DNA from: UBA3478 sp046048095
GTDB taxonomy: Bacteria > Bacteroidota > Bacteroidia > Flavobacteriales > Flavobacteriaceae
Reading direction: 5' to 3'
DNA: 61,180 nt
Assembly: GCA_046048095.1 (NCBI GenBank)
Contig: JBJOGS010000029.1
Location: forward strand, 1-61,180
Shown: piece by piece, positions 43,163 to 52,825 of the stretch
How positions within the stretch are numbered: position 1 is the first letter of the stretch
How the letters are laid out: every line of letters begins with the position of its first letter
The notes under the pieces: model-generated
Told to the model about the DNA's origin: nothing
Seen by the model: the letters and a program-made list of their open reading frames with translations, nothing else
Databases searched by the model: none
Translations under genes and position numbers: made by a program

Positions 43163-44138
43163 AGTTGCGATAATTGGAGCCTCAGGATATACCGGGGCAG
43201 AACTGCTGCGCCTTTTGACGCTGCATCCTGAAGTCGAAATACAATCCGCCTACAGCCGTACCAATAGCGGTAAGAAAGTTGCGGCCATTCACACCGACCT
43301 GCTCGGACACACTGATTTGGAATTTAGCGACCAGCTGCCGTCAGACTCCGACCTGTGGTTTTTGTGCCTGCCGCATGGAGAATCGGCGGATTTTTTAAGT
43401 ACCCACGCCGCAAAGATCAAGAACACCCGCATTATCGATCTCAGCAATTCGTTCAGGCACATGGAAAGCGCTTCTCATGAAGGGCGAAACTTTGTCTTTG
43501 GACTTCCTGAGCTAAATGCTGCAGCCATAAAAAAGGCAGATAATATTGCCAATCCGGGTTGTTTTGCGACTGCTATTACATTGGCTTTGGCCCCACTCTA
43601 TCATCAGGGAGTGATTGGCGCCTCTAATGAGATTCATGTGAATGCCACCACGGGAAGTACGGGGGCGGGCACCTCGTTGTCGCCTACCTCTCATTTCAGC
43701 TATAGAGCCAACAATTTATCGTGGTACAAGCCTTTTGTCCATCAGCATTTGGCAGAAATTTCTGAGCAGCTCACCAAAACGCCCAAAGCGACTCCTGAGA
43801 TTCTTTTTTTGGCTCAGCGAGGGGCATTCACACGAGGTATTTTTGCTACGGCTTATACCAAAACAGGGCTGACACTAGAAGAGGCCAAATCATTGTATAA
43901 GGGGTTTTATAAAGACGCGGCATTCACACATGTCAGCGATCAAGAAGTGCACCTCAAGTCGGTGGTGGGGACCAACAATTGTCAGCTTCACCTGCACAAG
44001 CATCAAAACCTATTGCTGGTGACTTCAGTCATAGACAACCTGCTCAAAGGAGCTTCAGGACAGGCGGTAGAGAATATGAACCTCATGTTCAATCTAGATC
44101 AAACCACAGCCCTTCGGCTCAATGCCACCTATTACTAA
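43155..44138 (+). CDS. argC: N-acetyl-gamma-glutamyl-phosphate reductase
   Basis: 327 aa. NADP-binding GASGYTGAE (8-16), catalytic Cys136 in NPGCFATA, and a family pattern FVHQHLAEI. It reduces N-acyl-glutamyl phosphate to the semialdehyde, the third step of arginine synthesis. Overlaps argG by 8 nt and shares one base with proC. Confidence 0.95.
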   Translation: MIKVAIIGASGYTGAELLRLLTLHPEVEIQSAYSRTNSGKKVAAIHTDLLGHTDLEFSDQLPSDSDLWFLCLPHGESADFLSTHAAKIKNTRIIDLSNSFRHMESASHEGRNFVFGLPELNAAAIKKADNIANPGCFATAITLALAPLYHQGVIGASNEIHVNATTGSTGAGTSLSPTSHFSYRANNLSWYKPFVHQHLAEISEQLTKTPKATPEILFLAQRGAFTRGIFATAYTKTGLTLEEAKSLYKGFYKDAAFTHVSDQEVHLKSVVGTNNCQLHLHKHQNLLLVTSVIDNLLKGASGQAVENMNLMFNLDQTTALRLNATYY

Positions 44139-44929
44139 TGGAATCGATATCAATCATAGGAGCTGGGAATTTGGGGCAGAGTATCGCCACAGGACTCCTG
44201 AAAAACGGACACCAACTTACCTTGTCGAGACGTAAAATTTCAGCGCTATCGGCTTGGGCGAATCACGATAATGTTACGCTGACGTCCTCAAACACTGAAG
44301 CGGTGCAAGGGGCGGCAGTGATTATATTGGCGGTTCAGCCGCGCCACCTTCAATCGGTATTAAGCGAGATAGCTCCGGTGCTTGAGCCCTCACAGGTGGT
44401 TGTTTCTACGGCGGCAGGGTACGGATTAGAACGTCTTGAAGAACTGTTACCAAAAGATCAGCCTCTGCTAAGGGCAATGCCGAACACCGCCGTTTCAGTG
44501 CAGGCTTCAATGACCACTTTGAGCGCCAACATGGCCGGACGAGCCCATATTGATGCAGTTTCAGCTGTTTTCGATTGTGTGGGTGAAACCCTCGTGATAG
44601 ATGAAGAACAAATGCAGGCAGCCACTGTGCTTTGTGCCAGTGGGATCGCCTTTTGGTTACGACTAATCCGGGCCAATACTCAGGGAGGTGTTGAGATGGG
44701 ATTCGAGTCTGACACCGCTTTGAAAATGGCAACCCAAACGGCTTATGGTGCCGCCCAGCTCTTATTAAGTTCAGGCCACCACCCTGAGGCTGAGATTGAC
44801 CGGGTCACCACGCCTAAAGGATGCACGATTACAGGGCTTAATGTTATGGAGCACCAAGGGATGAGTTCAGCCTTTATTCAAGGACTCACAGCCTCTTTTG
44901 AAAAGATTAATGAATTGAAAAAACAGTGA
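44138..44929 (+). CDS. proC: Pyrroline-5-carboxylate reductase
   Basis: 263 aa from the ATG at 44138, whose A is the last base of the argC stop (TAATG). N-terminal Rossmann motif IGAGNLGQS (6-14), the segment LLRAMPNTAVSVQASMTTL and the C-terminal TTPKGCTITGLNVM are ProC hallmarks. It makes proline. Its place inside the arginine operon links proline and arginine synthesis from glutamate. A longer frame upstream overlaps argC and is not used. Confidence 0.93.
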   Translation: MESISIIGAGNLGQSIATGLLKNGHQLTLSRRKISALSAWANHDNVTLTSSNTEAVQGAAVIILAVQPRHLQSVLSEIAPVLEPSQVVVSTAAGYGLERLEELLPKDQPLLRAMPNTAVSVQASMTTLSANMAGRAHIDAVSAVFDCVGETLVIDEEQMQAATVLCASGIAFWLRLIRANTQGGVEMGFESDTALKMATQTAYGAAQLLLSSGHHPEAEIDRVTTPKGCTITGLNVMEHQGMSSAFIQGLTASFEKINELKKQ

Positions 44930-44930
44930 T

Positions 44931-46055
44931 ATGAGTTTGTATCCGGTTTATGCACAGTACCCCATCACGATCGTTTCTGCGCAAGGAATAGAGCTTACCG
45001 ATGAAAAGGGACAAAAATATCTTGACTATTACGGCGGTCACGCGGTGATATCTGTTGGCCATGGCCATCCGCATTACAAGGCGGCTTTACACGATCAATT
45101 GGATAAAATTGGTTTTTATTCTAATGTGATTCAAAGTCCGCTTCAGGAAGCACTAAGCAAACGCATTAACGCCCACCTCGAGGGGCCTTATCAACTTTTC
45201 ATGTGCAGTACGGGTGCTGAGGCCAACGAAAATGCGCTGAAAGTGGCCTCGTTTAAGACCCGAAGAAAAAAGGTGTTGGCCTTCACCCATAGTTTTCACG
45301 GGCGCACCTCTGCTGCCGTAGCGGCTACTGACAATCCTAAGATTTGGGCTCCGATCAACACCGGGCACGAAGTTGATTTTGTCGACTTTGAGGATTTCGA
45401 TGAAAGTGAGCGTTTACTCGCCACCTCAGTATATGCCGCGGTGATTATTGAAACGGTACAAGGAGTAGGTGGATTGGATCAGCCAACGGTTGCATTCGCC
45501 GCTCACCTCCAGACCCTCTGCAAAAAGTACGGCACCATGCTCATTGCCGATGAGGTACAATCGGGTTTTGGACGCACGGGCGCATTTTTTTCGTACCAAC
45601 GTTTCGGACTCGAACCGGATATCATTACCATGGCCAAAGGAATGGGCAATGGGTTTCCGGTAGCCGGCATTATGGTGAAATCTGGCATTGAAGCGGTGAT
45701 GGGAGAGCTTGGAACAACCTTTGGCGGAAATTTTCTAGCCTGTCGTGCTGCCCTCGCGGTCATCGATATTTTAGAAGATGAAAAGCTCATGGATAATGCA
45801 CTTCACCTTGAACAGGTCTTTAGAACAGCCGTCGAAGAGGCCGAGCTCAAGGCCACGATTAAAGGAGCCGGACTCATGATCGGTTTAGATTACGGAGTTC
45901 CAACTGCTGAACTTCGAAAAAAACTACTGTTTGAAGAGCACATTTTTGTGGGGTCTTCGAGCAATCCTAATGTGGTACGCATTCTTCCGGCGCTTAACAT
46001 TGACGAGCAGGCGATCAAATATTTAGTGGCCTGTCTAAAAAAACACAGTATATGA
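44931..46055 (+). CDS. argD: Acetylornithine (or succinylornithine) aminotransferase
   Basis: 374 aa, class III PLP enzyme. Substrate and PLP residues: SNVIQSP, MCSTGAEANENALK, Asp207 in ADEVQSGFGRTG and Schiff-base Lys236 in TMAKGMGNGFP. It transaminates N-acyl-glutamate semialdehyde to N-acyl-ornithine. Starts 1 nt after proC and overlaps argF' by 4 nt. Confidence 0.94.
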   Translation: MSLYPVYAQYPITIVSAQGIELTDEKGQKYLDYYGGHAVISVGHGHPHYKAALHDQLDKIGFYSNVIQSPLQEALSKRINAHLEGPYQLFMCSTGAEANENALKVASFKTRRKKVLAFTHSFHGRTSAAVAATDNPKIWAPINTGHEVDFVDFEDFDESERLLATSVYAAVIIETVQGVGGLDQPTVAFAAHLQTLCKKYGTMLIADEVQSGFGRTGAFFSYQRFGLEPDIITMAKGMGNGFPVAGIMVKSGIEAVMGELGTTFGGNFLACRAALAVIDILEDEKLMDNALHLEQVFRTAVEEAELKATIKGAGLMIGLDYGVPTAELRKKLLFEEHIFVGSSSNPNVVRILPALNIDEQAIKYLVACLKKHSI

Positions 46056-46996
46056 AGCATTTCATTTCGATCAAAGATTTAGAGGACCCCATTAAGGCGG
46101 TAAGTCATGCGCTTAAATTGAAGAAGCAAGGCGATACCCTTGACACAACTGACACCTCAGGAAAAGTACTATGCCTCTTGTTTTTCAATAACAGTCTTAG
46201 AACCCGTTTAAGCACTGAGCGGGCAGCAATGTACTTGGGCATGAAAGTCATGGTGATGCAGATTTCTGAAACCGGATGGGCTTTAGAGTTTGAAGACGGA
46301 GTGATCATGAATGCCGATAAGGCAGAGCATGTGAAAGAGGCCGCTGCGGTCGTCTCTCAGTATGCCGATGTGATCGGGATTAGGGCGTTTCCGACCCTTA
46401 CGGATAAAGAAGCTGACCTAGAAGAACGGGTGCTGCGTGCATTTGCGCGATATGCAACCGTTCCTGTATTAAGTCTTGAAGGCGCTACAGAACATCCACT
46501 ACAAGCGCTGGCAGATGCCATGACCATTGAAGAGCATCGCACGGTTAAACGTCCAAAGGTGGTGCTGAGCTGGGCTCCGCATGTGCGCACGCTTCCGCAT
46601 GCCGTAGCCAACTCATTTGTGCTCATGATGCAGCGCCAAGAGGTAGATTTGGTGCTGACGTATCCCAAAGAATATGCCCTAGATCCGACTGTTATCGGAA
46701 ACTCAAAGGTGACCCATCAGCAAGAAGAAGCATTCGAGGGCGCAGATTTTGTGTACGTCAAAAACTGGAGCAGCTTTGACCCTTACGGTCAAACCCCCAA
46801 AGTCTCAGACGACTTTACCATTACGGCTGCCAAGCTGCAAGCTGCCAAGTTTATGCATTGTTTGCCTATCCGACGTAATGTAGTGGCCGAAGATGCGGTG
46901 CTTGACGGGCCCAACTCGCTAGTAATACACCAGGCCAACAACCGAACCTTCTCAGCCCTATGGGCCATTCGTGAACTTTTAATCAACGCGCAATGA
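46052..46996 (+). CDS. argF': N-acyl-ornithine carbamoyltransferase (ArgF')
   Basis: 314 aa. Carbamoyl-phosphate loop NNSLRTRLSTE (46-56, instead of the S-T-R-T of standard OTCase) and HCLPIRRNVVAED near the C-terminus. WALEFEDGVIMNAD and EHVKEAA place it with the Bacteroidota/Xanthomonas branch that carbamoylates N-acetyl- or N-succinyl-ornithine. The residue just before E-H, which I recall as the discriminator between the two substrates (Glu in the acetyl type, Pro in the succinyl type), is Ala91. Overlaps both neighbours by 4 nt. Confidence 0.9.
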   Translation: MKHFISIKDLEDPIKAVSHALKLKKQGDTLDTTDTSGKVLCLLFFNNSLRTRLSTERAAMYLGMKVMVMQISETGWALEFEDGVIMNADKAEHVKEAAAVVSQYADVIGIRAFPTLTDKEADLEERVLRAFARYATVPVLSLEGATEHPLQALADAMTIEEHRTVKRPKVVLSWAPHVRTLPHAVANSFVLMMQRQEVDLVLTYPKEYALDPTVIGNSKVTHQQEEAFEGADFVYVKNWSSFDPYGQTPKVSDDFTITAAKLQAAKFMHCLPIRRNVVAEDAVLDGPNSLVIHQANNRTFSALWAIRELLINAQ

Positions 46997-47766
46997 TGAA
47001 GAACATTACAATCGTTAAGATTGGTGGAGAAGTGCTACAGGACGCTGCAACACTCAGCCACACCTTACACGAGTTTAGCCGCATAAATGGACCAAAAATT
47101 CTGGTGCACGGGGGCGGTAGAGAGGTCAATGATTTAAGCCTTAAAATGGGTGTTGAACCGAAAATCGTTGAGGGCAGACGGATCACAGATGCGTTTCAAC
47201 TTGAATTAGCGGTCATGCTCTATTCTGGCAAAATCAATACTCAGCTGGTTGCTCAGCTAAGTGCGTTAGGTACTGTGGCTCTTGGAATCAGCGGTGCAGA
47301 CCTGAATGTGATTACTTGTGAGAAGCGCCCTGTAACCAAGATTGATTATGGCTTTGTCGGAGATGTAATTCAAGTCAATACTGGCGCCCTCGTTCAACTG
47401 CTCAATCAAGGAATTTGTCCTGTGGTGTGCTCGATCACCAGTGATCGTAGTGGTCAATTACTGAATACCAACGCCGACACCATCGCTACAGAAATAGCTA
47501 AGGGGCTGAGTCAAGATTACGAAGTACAACTCGATTTATTGATGGGTCCCGCAGGGGTGTTGACCGATCTTAATGCGGCTCATTCACTGATTGATAAGTT
47601 GAGCTATGCCCGCTATGAAAGATTGCGTAGCGAAGGCATACTGTCAGCAGGAATACTTCCAAAGCTACAAAACGCCTTTGAGGCGTTACACGCCGGAGTA
47701 TATCGTGTCAGGATAGGAAACATTGGGCTGCTAACTGAACAGAAAGGAACCGAGTTATGTCTGTAA
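46993..47766 (+). CDS. argB: Acetylglutamate kinase
   Basis: 257 aa. Amino-acid kinase fold with IVKIGGEVL (7-15), VHGGGREVNDLS and a C-terminal GILPKLQNAFEAL. It phosphorylates N-acyl-glutamate, usually the arginine-inhibited step; the N-terminal helix of arginine-sensitive ArgB is absent, so transcriptional control may matter more here. ATGA overlap with argF' and 10-nt overlap with argE. Confidence 0.93.
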   Translation: MMKNITIVKIGGEVLQDAATLSHTLHEFSRINGPKILVHGGGREVNDLSLKMGVEPKIVEGRRITDAFQLELAVMLYSGKINTQLVAQLSALGTVALGISGADLNVITCEKRPVTKIDYGFVGDVIQVNTGALVQLLNQGICPVVCSITSDRSGQLLNTNADTIATEIAKGLSQDYEVQLDLLMGPAGVLTDLNAAHSLIDKLSYARYERLRSEGILSAGILPKLQNAFEALHAGVYRVRIGNIGLLTEQKGTELCL

Positions 47767-48842
47767 AACCAAGAGGCCAAGAGGCCATTGAATTACTTAG
47801 TAGCCTGATTCGTATCTCTTCATTTTCATCTGAAGAAGATCAATCTGCGGCTCTCATTGATCAATGGCTTCAGGCGCGTGGGGTGCGCACAAGGCGTTTT
47901 CATAACAACGTCTATGCGGTAAACCTGCACGAGGATTTGTCTAAGCCCTATGTGTTGCTCAATTCGCATCACGATACGGTGCGTCCGAACAAGGCATATA
48001 CGCGAGATCCGTTTGAATCGGTGATAGAAGAAGGAAAGCTATACGGGCTTGGCAGTAACGATGCTGGGGGCGCATTAGTAGCCCTACTCAGCACCTTTGT
48101 TCATTTTTACGAGCGCAAAGAGATGCCCTATAACATCGTAATGGCGGCTTCTGCAGAAGAAGAGACCGCAGGGCCGCTTGGTTTGAGCGCCTTATTAAAA
48201 GAGCTTCCGCCGATCGATTTGGCCCTTGTAGGAGAACCTACTTTACTTCAAATGGCAGTAGCTGAAAAGGGATTGATTGTATATGATGCCACAGTCTATG
48301 GTACTCCATCTCATGCCGCGCATCCAAACGACGACAATGCAATTTTAAATACCGTCGAGGTGTTAGAATGGTTCAAGAAAGTTCAATTCGAGAGGATTTC
48401 TGAAACGCTTGGCGCTGTGAAAACCACTGTGACGCAGATTAATGCAGGCAAGCAACACAATGTGGTTCCGGCCCAAGTAGATTTAGTCGTTGACGTTCGC
48501 GTTACCGATGCGTACACCAATGAAGAGATTGATGCCTATTTTTCAGCGCATGCCCCGTGCGAAATGAAGGCGCGTTCACTGCGCTTGCGCTCTTCGGGCA
48601 TCCCTTTAGAACACGATTTGGTGAAGGCCGGACAATCTATGGGAATGCAGACCTACGGTTCACCGACCCTCTCAGATCAAGCAGCGCTGACCTGCCCATC
48701 GATCAAATTGGGGCCGGGCGACAGTTTGCGCTCGCACTCGGCAGACGAATTCATTTATGTTCACGAAATTGAATCGGCTATTGATACGTACATCGAATTA
48801 TTAGACCGATTCTTTAACGCCTTAAAAACACCACACTCATGA
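47757..48842 (+). CDS. argE: Acetylornithine deacetylase-like M20 metallopeptidase (ArgE)
   Basis: 361 aa. M20 metal-site motifs: NSHHDTVRP (His72, Asp74), GLGSNDAGG with Asp102, and AEEETAGP with the catalytic and bridging glutamates, then a dimerisation domain. In the arginine operon it removes the acyl group from acetylcitrulline (the product of ArgF'). Overlaps argB by 10 nt and argH by 4 nt. Confidence 0.9.
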   Translation: MSVKPRGQEAIELLSSLIRISSFSSEEDQSAALIDQWLQARGVRTRRFHNNVYAVNLHEDLSKPYVLLNSHHDTVRPNKAYTRDPFESVIEEGKLYGLGSNDAGGALVALLSTFVHFYERKEMPYNIVMAASAEEETAGPLGLSALLKELPPIDLALVGEPTLLQMAVAEKGLIVYDATVYGTPSHAAHPNDDNAILNTVEVLEWFKKVQFERISETLGAVKTTVTQINAGKQHNVVPAQVDLVVDVRVTDAYTNEEIDAYFSAHAPCEMKARSLRLRSSGIPLEHDLVKAGQSMGMQTYGSPTLSDQAALTCPSIKLGPGDSLRSHSADEFIYVHEIESAIDTYIELLDRFFNALKTPHS

Positions 48843-50137
48843 AGCTTTGGGAAAAAGGAATACCTACTTCTGATCGCGTAGAGCGCTTTACTGTCGGCGA
48901 CGATCGTCACTATGACCGTGCTCTAGCCAAATATGATGTGCTAGCCTCAATAGCCCATGCTAGAATGCTGGGGCGTCAATTAATTATAAGTACTGAAGAA
49001 TCTGACGCTTTAGTTTCAGCTTTAGAGGCTTTTATGCCAATTGTTGAACGCGATGATTTTTTCATTGAAGCTTCTTTTGAAGACATCCATTCAAAGATTG
49101 AGGCTTATTTAATTGAAACCTTAGGAGAAACCGGAAAGAAAATTCACACTGCCCGATCTCGAAATGACCAAGTACTCACGGCGATTCAACTTTATTGTAA
49201 GGATCAGCTTGATAAGGTGTGTTACAAAACGCATCGATTTGCTGAGGTCTTGCTTCAATTAGCCGAGCGCCATGCCTCAGTATTTATGCCAGGATATACC
49301 CACATGCAAGTAGCCATGCCCTCTTCTTTTGGCCTCTGGTTTTCGGCATACGCTGAGACCTTGGCCGATGAGCTGGTGATGCTTAGGGCGACCCAACATG
49401 TGGTTGACCAAAATCCTCTTGGATCAGCTGCCGGATACGGTTCTAGTTTTGATATTGACCGTCTCTACACCACCAAAGCACTCAATTTTCAGTCTGTAAA
49501 AGTGAACGCCATTGCCGCACAGATGATGCGCGGACGTACTGAACTTCGGGTACTCAGTGTTCTAGGGGATGTTGCTTATAGCCTCTCAAAGTTGGCCAAT
49601 GACATCTGTGTCTATATGGGGCAAGACTTTGGCTTTGTGAGCTTCCCTGACCACATTACCACCGGAAGTAGCATTATGCCTCACAAGAAGAATCCGGATG
49701 TTTTTGAGCTTATTCGCGCCAAGGCGAATGGATTGCAAGGCAGGCGCAACGAGTTGACCAGCGTGTTGACGAACCTTCCGACCGGATACCACCGTGATTT
49801 GCAGTTAACAAAACCCCTAGTCATGAATGCGTTCGATGAGCTTCAAGAATTGTTAGAACTATTTATTGAGGTGCTTCCTGAAATTCGAGTAAATGAATCG
49901 TTAGCTGCGCTAGAAAAGTACCAATACATCTGGAGTGTGGACACCCTGAATCAATGGGTCAGTGAAGGAATGCCTTTTAGAGAGGCCTATCAGAAGATGG
50001 CCCAAGTGATTGCGCAAGGCGACTATAGGCCAGACACTTCACAGAAACACCTGCACCTTGGAGCCAAAGATCATCTTGGGCTAGCACTGATCAAAGCTAA
50101 GCTTGACCAGGCCTTAGCTTCTGGAAGCTTGATTTAA
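48839..50137 (+). CDS. argH: Argininosuccinate lyase
   Basis: 432 aa. Fumarase/aspartase superfamily signature GSSIMPHKKNPD, and N-terminal HTARSRNDQVLTAI; GYTHMQVAMPSSFGLW is the second conserved region. It splits argininosuccinate to arginine and fumarate, completing the pathway. Last gene of the operon. Its TAA overlaps the convergent addB stop in TTAA, with no terminator. Confidence 0.95.
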   Translation: MKLWEKGIPTSDRVERFTVGDDRHYDRALAKYDVLASIAHARMLGRQLIISTEESDALVSALEAFMPIVERDDFFIEASFEDIHSKIEAYLIETLGETGKKIHTARSRNDQVLTAIQLYCKDQLDKVCYKTHRFAEVLLQLAERHASVFMPGYTHMQVAMPSSFGLWFSAYAETLADELVMLRATQHVVDQNPLGSAAGYGSSFDIDRLYTTKALNFQSVKVNAIAAQMMRGRTELRVLSVLGDVAYSLSKLANDICVYMGQDFGFVSFPDHITTGSSIMPHKKNPDVFELIRAKANGLQGRRNELTSVLTNLPTGYHRDLQLTKPLVMNAFDELQELLELFIEVLPEIRVNESLAALEKYQYIWSVDTLNQWVSEGMPFREAYQKMAQVIAQGDYRPDTSQKHLHLGAKDHLGLALIKAKLDQALASGSLI

Positions 50138-52818
50138 TCTTCTAGGCGCAGCGCTAAAGACTGCCCTGTTCCCATCTCAACAAGAACAGTTTCGAGTAGG
50201 GCTCCAAATGCGTCTAGCTGTTCTCGATCTCCAGCGAATGGGTGCTTGTCTTTGTTCAAATAATAGTGCGCTCTGTTTTTAGTCGAGAAGATAGAAGCCT
50301 GTACCCGTTGTGTCTGAAAATAGTGAGTATAATCGACGTGATTCATCAGCAAGTACTGATAGAAAAGCAGCTGAAAGACCTTTTGTTTCTTGACTTCAAG
50401 ACAGTCTTCTAGCTCGTTGAATGCAGCCTCTGATGGTAAGACGGTGCCTGTTTTGTAATCGGTGATTCGAAGCACTCCGTCGATTTCATCAATGCGGTCG
50501 ATTTTTCCTTTCAAAATGATTTCATCTACCTTGAGTGAATTTGCCGTCTGTCCATGCAGCTGCAATGTATAGGTATCTTCAAGGCTGAGAATGCGCAGGA
50601 CAGCTCCAGAGTTGATCGTCTCGCGATCTGCCTGAATCACTGAGCCCACATAAGAGTTTACCACGTCGTAAATTAGAATGGCACGCCCATTCTCAGGAGT
50701 CACCGAAAGGCCGTTCTTCTCGTAGGCTAGGTGTATAGCTGAGGTGACCCTAGCTTCTATAGCATCTAATCGATCAAGGGTGATCAGGCATTGCGTATGC
50801 TCGGCATACAGCAGGTCTAATGCATCGTGAATGAGTGTTCCAAGTACATTGGCCTCCATGCGATCAGATTGAGGAGGGTGATCTTTAAGTTGTAGCAGAT
50901 GGCGACGATAAAAGGTATAAGGGTCGTGTAAATAGGCTAGCATGCTTGAGACCGAAACGCCTTTTTTCAAATGCGACCCCAAGGCAGCTAGATATTCAGG
51001 GGACTTTGAAAGATTGTCGATGAGTGCTTCACTCATTTGGATAGACTGATTAAAAAATACCGATCGGTATATAATTTGCTTTTCTAATCTAGGTTCTAAC
51101 TCAATCTGATAGAGCAGTCTACTTTTCTCTTTTCCTTCGAAGGCTTCAAGTTGGCCATTATATAAGAGATGTGCCTTTGAGGCACCTTGAAGTAATCTGT
51201 AAAAGTAGTAGGTATAAATTGCGTCTTTTTCTTTGTACGTCGGAATGTCGTAAGATCGTCTCAGATCGTAGGGCAACAACGAACCAAAAGAGCGTCCTTT
51301 AGGGAGTATCTTTTCGTTAAGTGAAAGCACCACAATAGTATCAAACTGTAAATTGCGCGTTTCTAAGATTCCCATAAGCTGAAGTCCACTCTTTGGATCT
51401 CCTTTGAAGGTGATTTTTTGAGTAGACAACAATTCATTAAAGAGTACCTGAAGGCGTTCGAGCCCAAATTCGTCTGAACCTCCCTCAAAAACGCGATGTT
51501 TATGCGCTTTCATTTGTTCAAGCACTAAGGTTGATACGGGAGTTTCTATACAGCCAAGAAAATCAACAAAGCGTTGCCATTCTTCAGTCAAATCAGCGGT
51601 TTCGGTGAAAAGGTGGTGGCCGAAAAGCAGCGTTTTCTTTACCCTCGCCGCCGTTAAGAATTCTTGAACGAAAGAGGTCATCAGCTTACCTTGTTGCAAT
51701 GGATGTTCAATGAATCGTTTGATTAATGCGGTGCTGAGATAGGGCTTTTTATCGTGTATTGCTAGGCGCAAGTCGATGTAATAGTTGATCAAATAGGCCG
51801 TTGAGGTATGTGTTAAGGCGTTTCCCATGGTGATGTTTATGGGGCCTTTGGTCTGATCATAGTTCAGGGTATGAATAACAGCTTCGAGCAGTGATTCATC
51901 GGCCAATACTACTACCATATCTTCAAAGCTTTCTTTGTCGTGTAGCAGCGCATTGAGGGCGTGAACTTGTGCGAGTACTCCTGGAGCTTCTATGATTTCT
52001 ATCTCGCGCTGCTTGTGAAATAGCGCATTATTTTCTTTAAACACGCTAAATGGACGCTGTCGTTCTAAAAAATTCCACTCAGATCGGTAACGTCGAATGA
52101 ATAAGCCCGATTCGTGTTGATCGTCCTGAAGTAGGTCCCAGTCGATATCCCAAAAGATTCGTGAGCCTTCGACCGCGGTCAATAGCGTCTTTACCACCTC
52201 TTGTTCGGCCCGAGAAAAGGCGTTGAACCCAATGAAAACAAATGGGGCGTGTTGCTCAGAGGCAAAGCTCGAAACTTGTTCAAAAGCTCTGCGATATACT
52301 AGTCCTTGATAGGCTTTTTTATGCGGATCACAATAGCTTATGAAGGCGCGGTATACCGAAGCGATGCGTTTTACTCGTGAGAGATGTGACCGCATGAGTT
52401 CGGATTGTTGATCTGGGGCAAAGGTGGCATCGAGTTCGATGAGCTGCTCAAGTTCTTTGAAAAGCTTATCGGCAGGGCTTAATGAAAGGTCAATGTCGTT
52501 AAAGTCTTGCAGCAAGAGCTTTCCTAGGTTTTGAAAACCTTTTATGCTCAAGCGGTCTTTAAGAGGCACTGAGTCATTATATATCTTGTGCAATTCAAAC
52601 AATTGATCTGTTGAAGAAAGCAGTGCGTAGCCTGAGATCTGTTCGAAAAGCTCATCGATTGTGAGGCATTCGGGCGCCCAAATGGGACGCTTATTTTTCT
52701 CTGCCAATACACGGTAGACTTCGGATACACTTCGTCTGTTGGGCACCACATAAACAAACCCGTTGAGCGGAGCATACTGCTCGAGTTGGGTTAAGACATG
52801 GTACACAAATGAATTCAT
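50134..52818 (-). CDS. addB: PD-(D/E)XK nuclease family protein, AddB-like
   Basis: 894 aa. The N-terminal region resembles an inactivated helicase domain (VVPNRRSVSEVYRVLAEK), and the C-terminal nuclease has the RecB-like motif RITDYKTG. Together with the AddA-like gene upstream it would form a DNA-end-processing helicase-nuclease. A cysteine iron-sulfur cluster like that of Bacillus AddB was not recognised. Last gene of addA-kbl-ompA-addB. Contains the palindrome at 51057-51070 (encoding Y-R-S-V). Confidence 0.8.
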   Translation of the reverse strand: MNSFVYHVLTQLEQYAPLNGFVYVVPNRRSVSEVYRVLAEKNKRPIWAPECLTIDELFEQISGYALLSSTDQLFELHKIYNDSVPLKDRLSIKGFQNLGKLLLQDFNDIDLSLSPADKLFKELEQLIELDATFAPDQQSELMRSHLSRVKRIASVYRAFISYCDPHKKAYQGLVYRRAFEQVSSFASEQHAPFVFIGFNAFSRAEQEVVKTLLTAVEGSRIFWDIDWDLLQDDQHESGLFIRRYRSEWNFLERQRPFSVFKENNALFHKQREIEIIEAPGVLAQVHALNALLHDKESFEDMVVVLADESLLEAVIHTLNYDQTKGPINITMGNALTHTSTAYLINYYIDLRLAIHDKKPYLSTALIKRFIEHPLQQGKLMTSFVQEFLTAARVKKTLLFGHHLFTETADLTEEWQRFVDFLGCIETPVSTLVLEQMKAHKHRVFEGGSDEFGLERLQVLFNELLSTQKITFKGDPKSGLQLMGILETRNLQFDTIVVLSLNEKILPKGRSFGSLLPYDLRRSYDIPTYKEKDAIYTYYFYRLLQGASKAHLLYNGQLEAFEGKEKSRLLYQIELEPRLEKQIIYRSVFFNQSIQMSEALIDNLSKSPEYLAALGSHLKKGVSVSSMLAYLHDPYTFYRRHLLQLKDHPPQSDRMEANVLGTLIHDALDLLYAEHTQCLITLDRLDAIEARVTSAIHLAYEKNGLSVTPENGRAILIYDVVNSYVGSVIQADRETINSGAVLRILSLEDTYTLQLHGQTANSLKVDEIILKGKIDRIDEIDGVLRITDYKTGTVLPSEAAFNELEDCLEVKKQKVFQLLFYQYLLMNHVDYTHYFQTQRVQASIFSTKNRAHYYLNKDKHPFAGDREQLDAFGALLETVLVEMGTGQSLALRLED
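51057..51070. repeat. Dispersed palindrome copy 3 (ATACCGATCGGTAT)
   Basis: Perfect palindrome inside addB, identical to the copy at 2217-2230. It lies in AT-rich DNA on both sides. Confidence 0.7.
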
Positions 52819-52825
52819 GATAGCG

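Noticed and set aside
43979..44137. ProC with a 53-residue N-terminal extension
   Set aside because: The extension overlaps argC in another frame and has low-complexity shadow composition; the ATG at 44138 places the Rossmann motif at its usual position.
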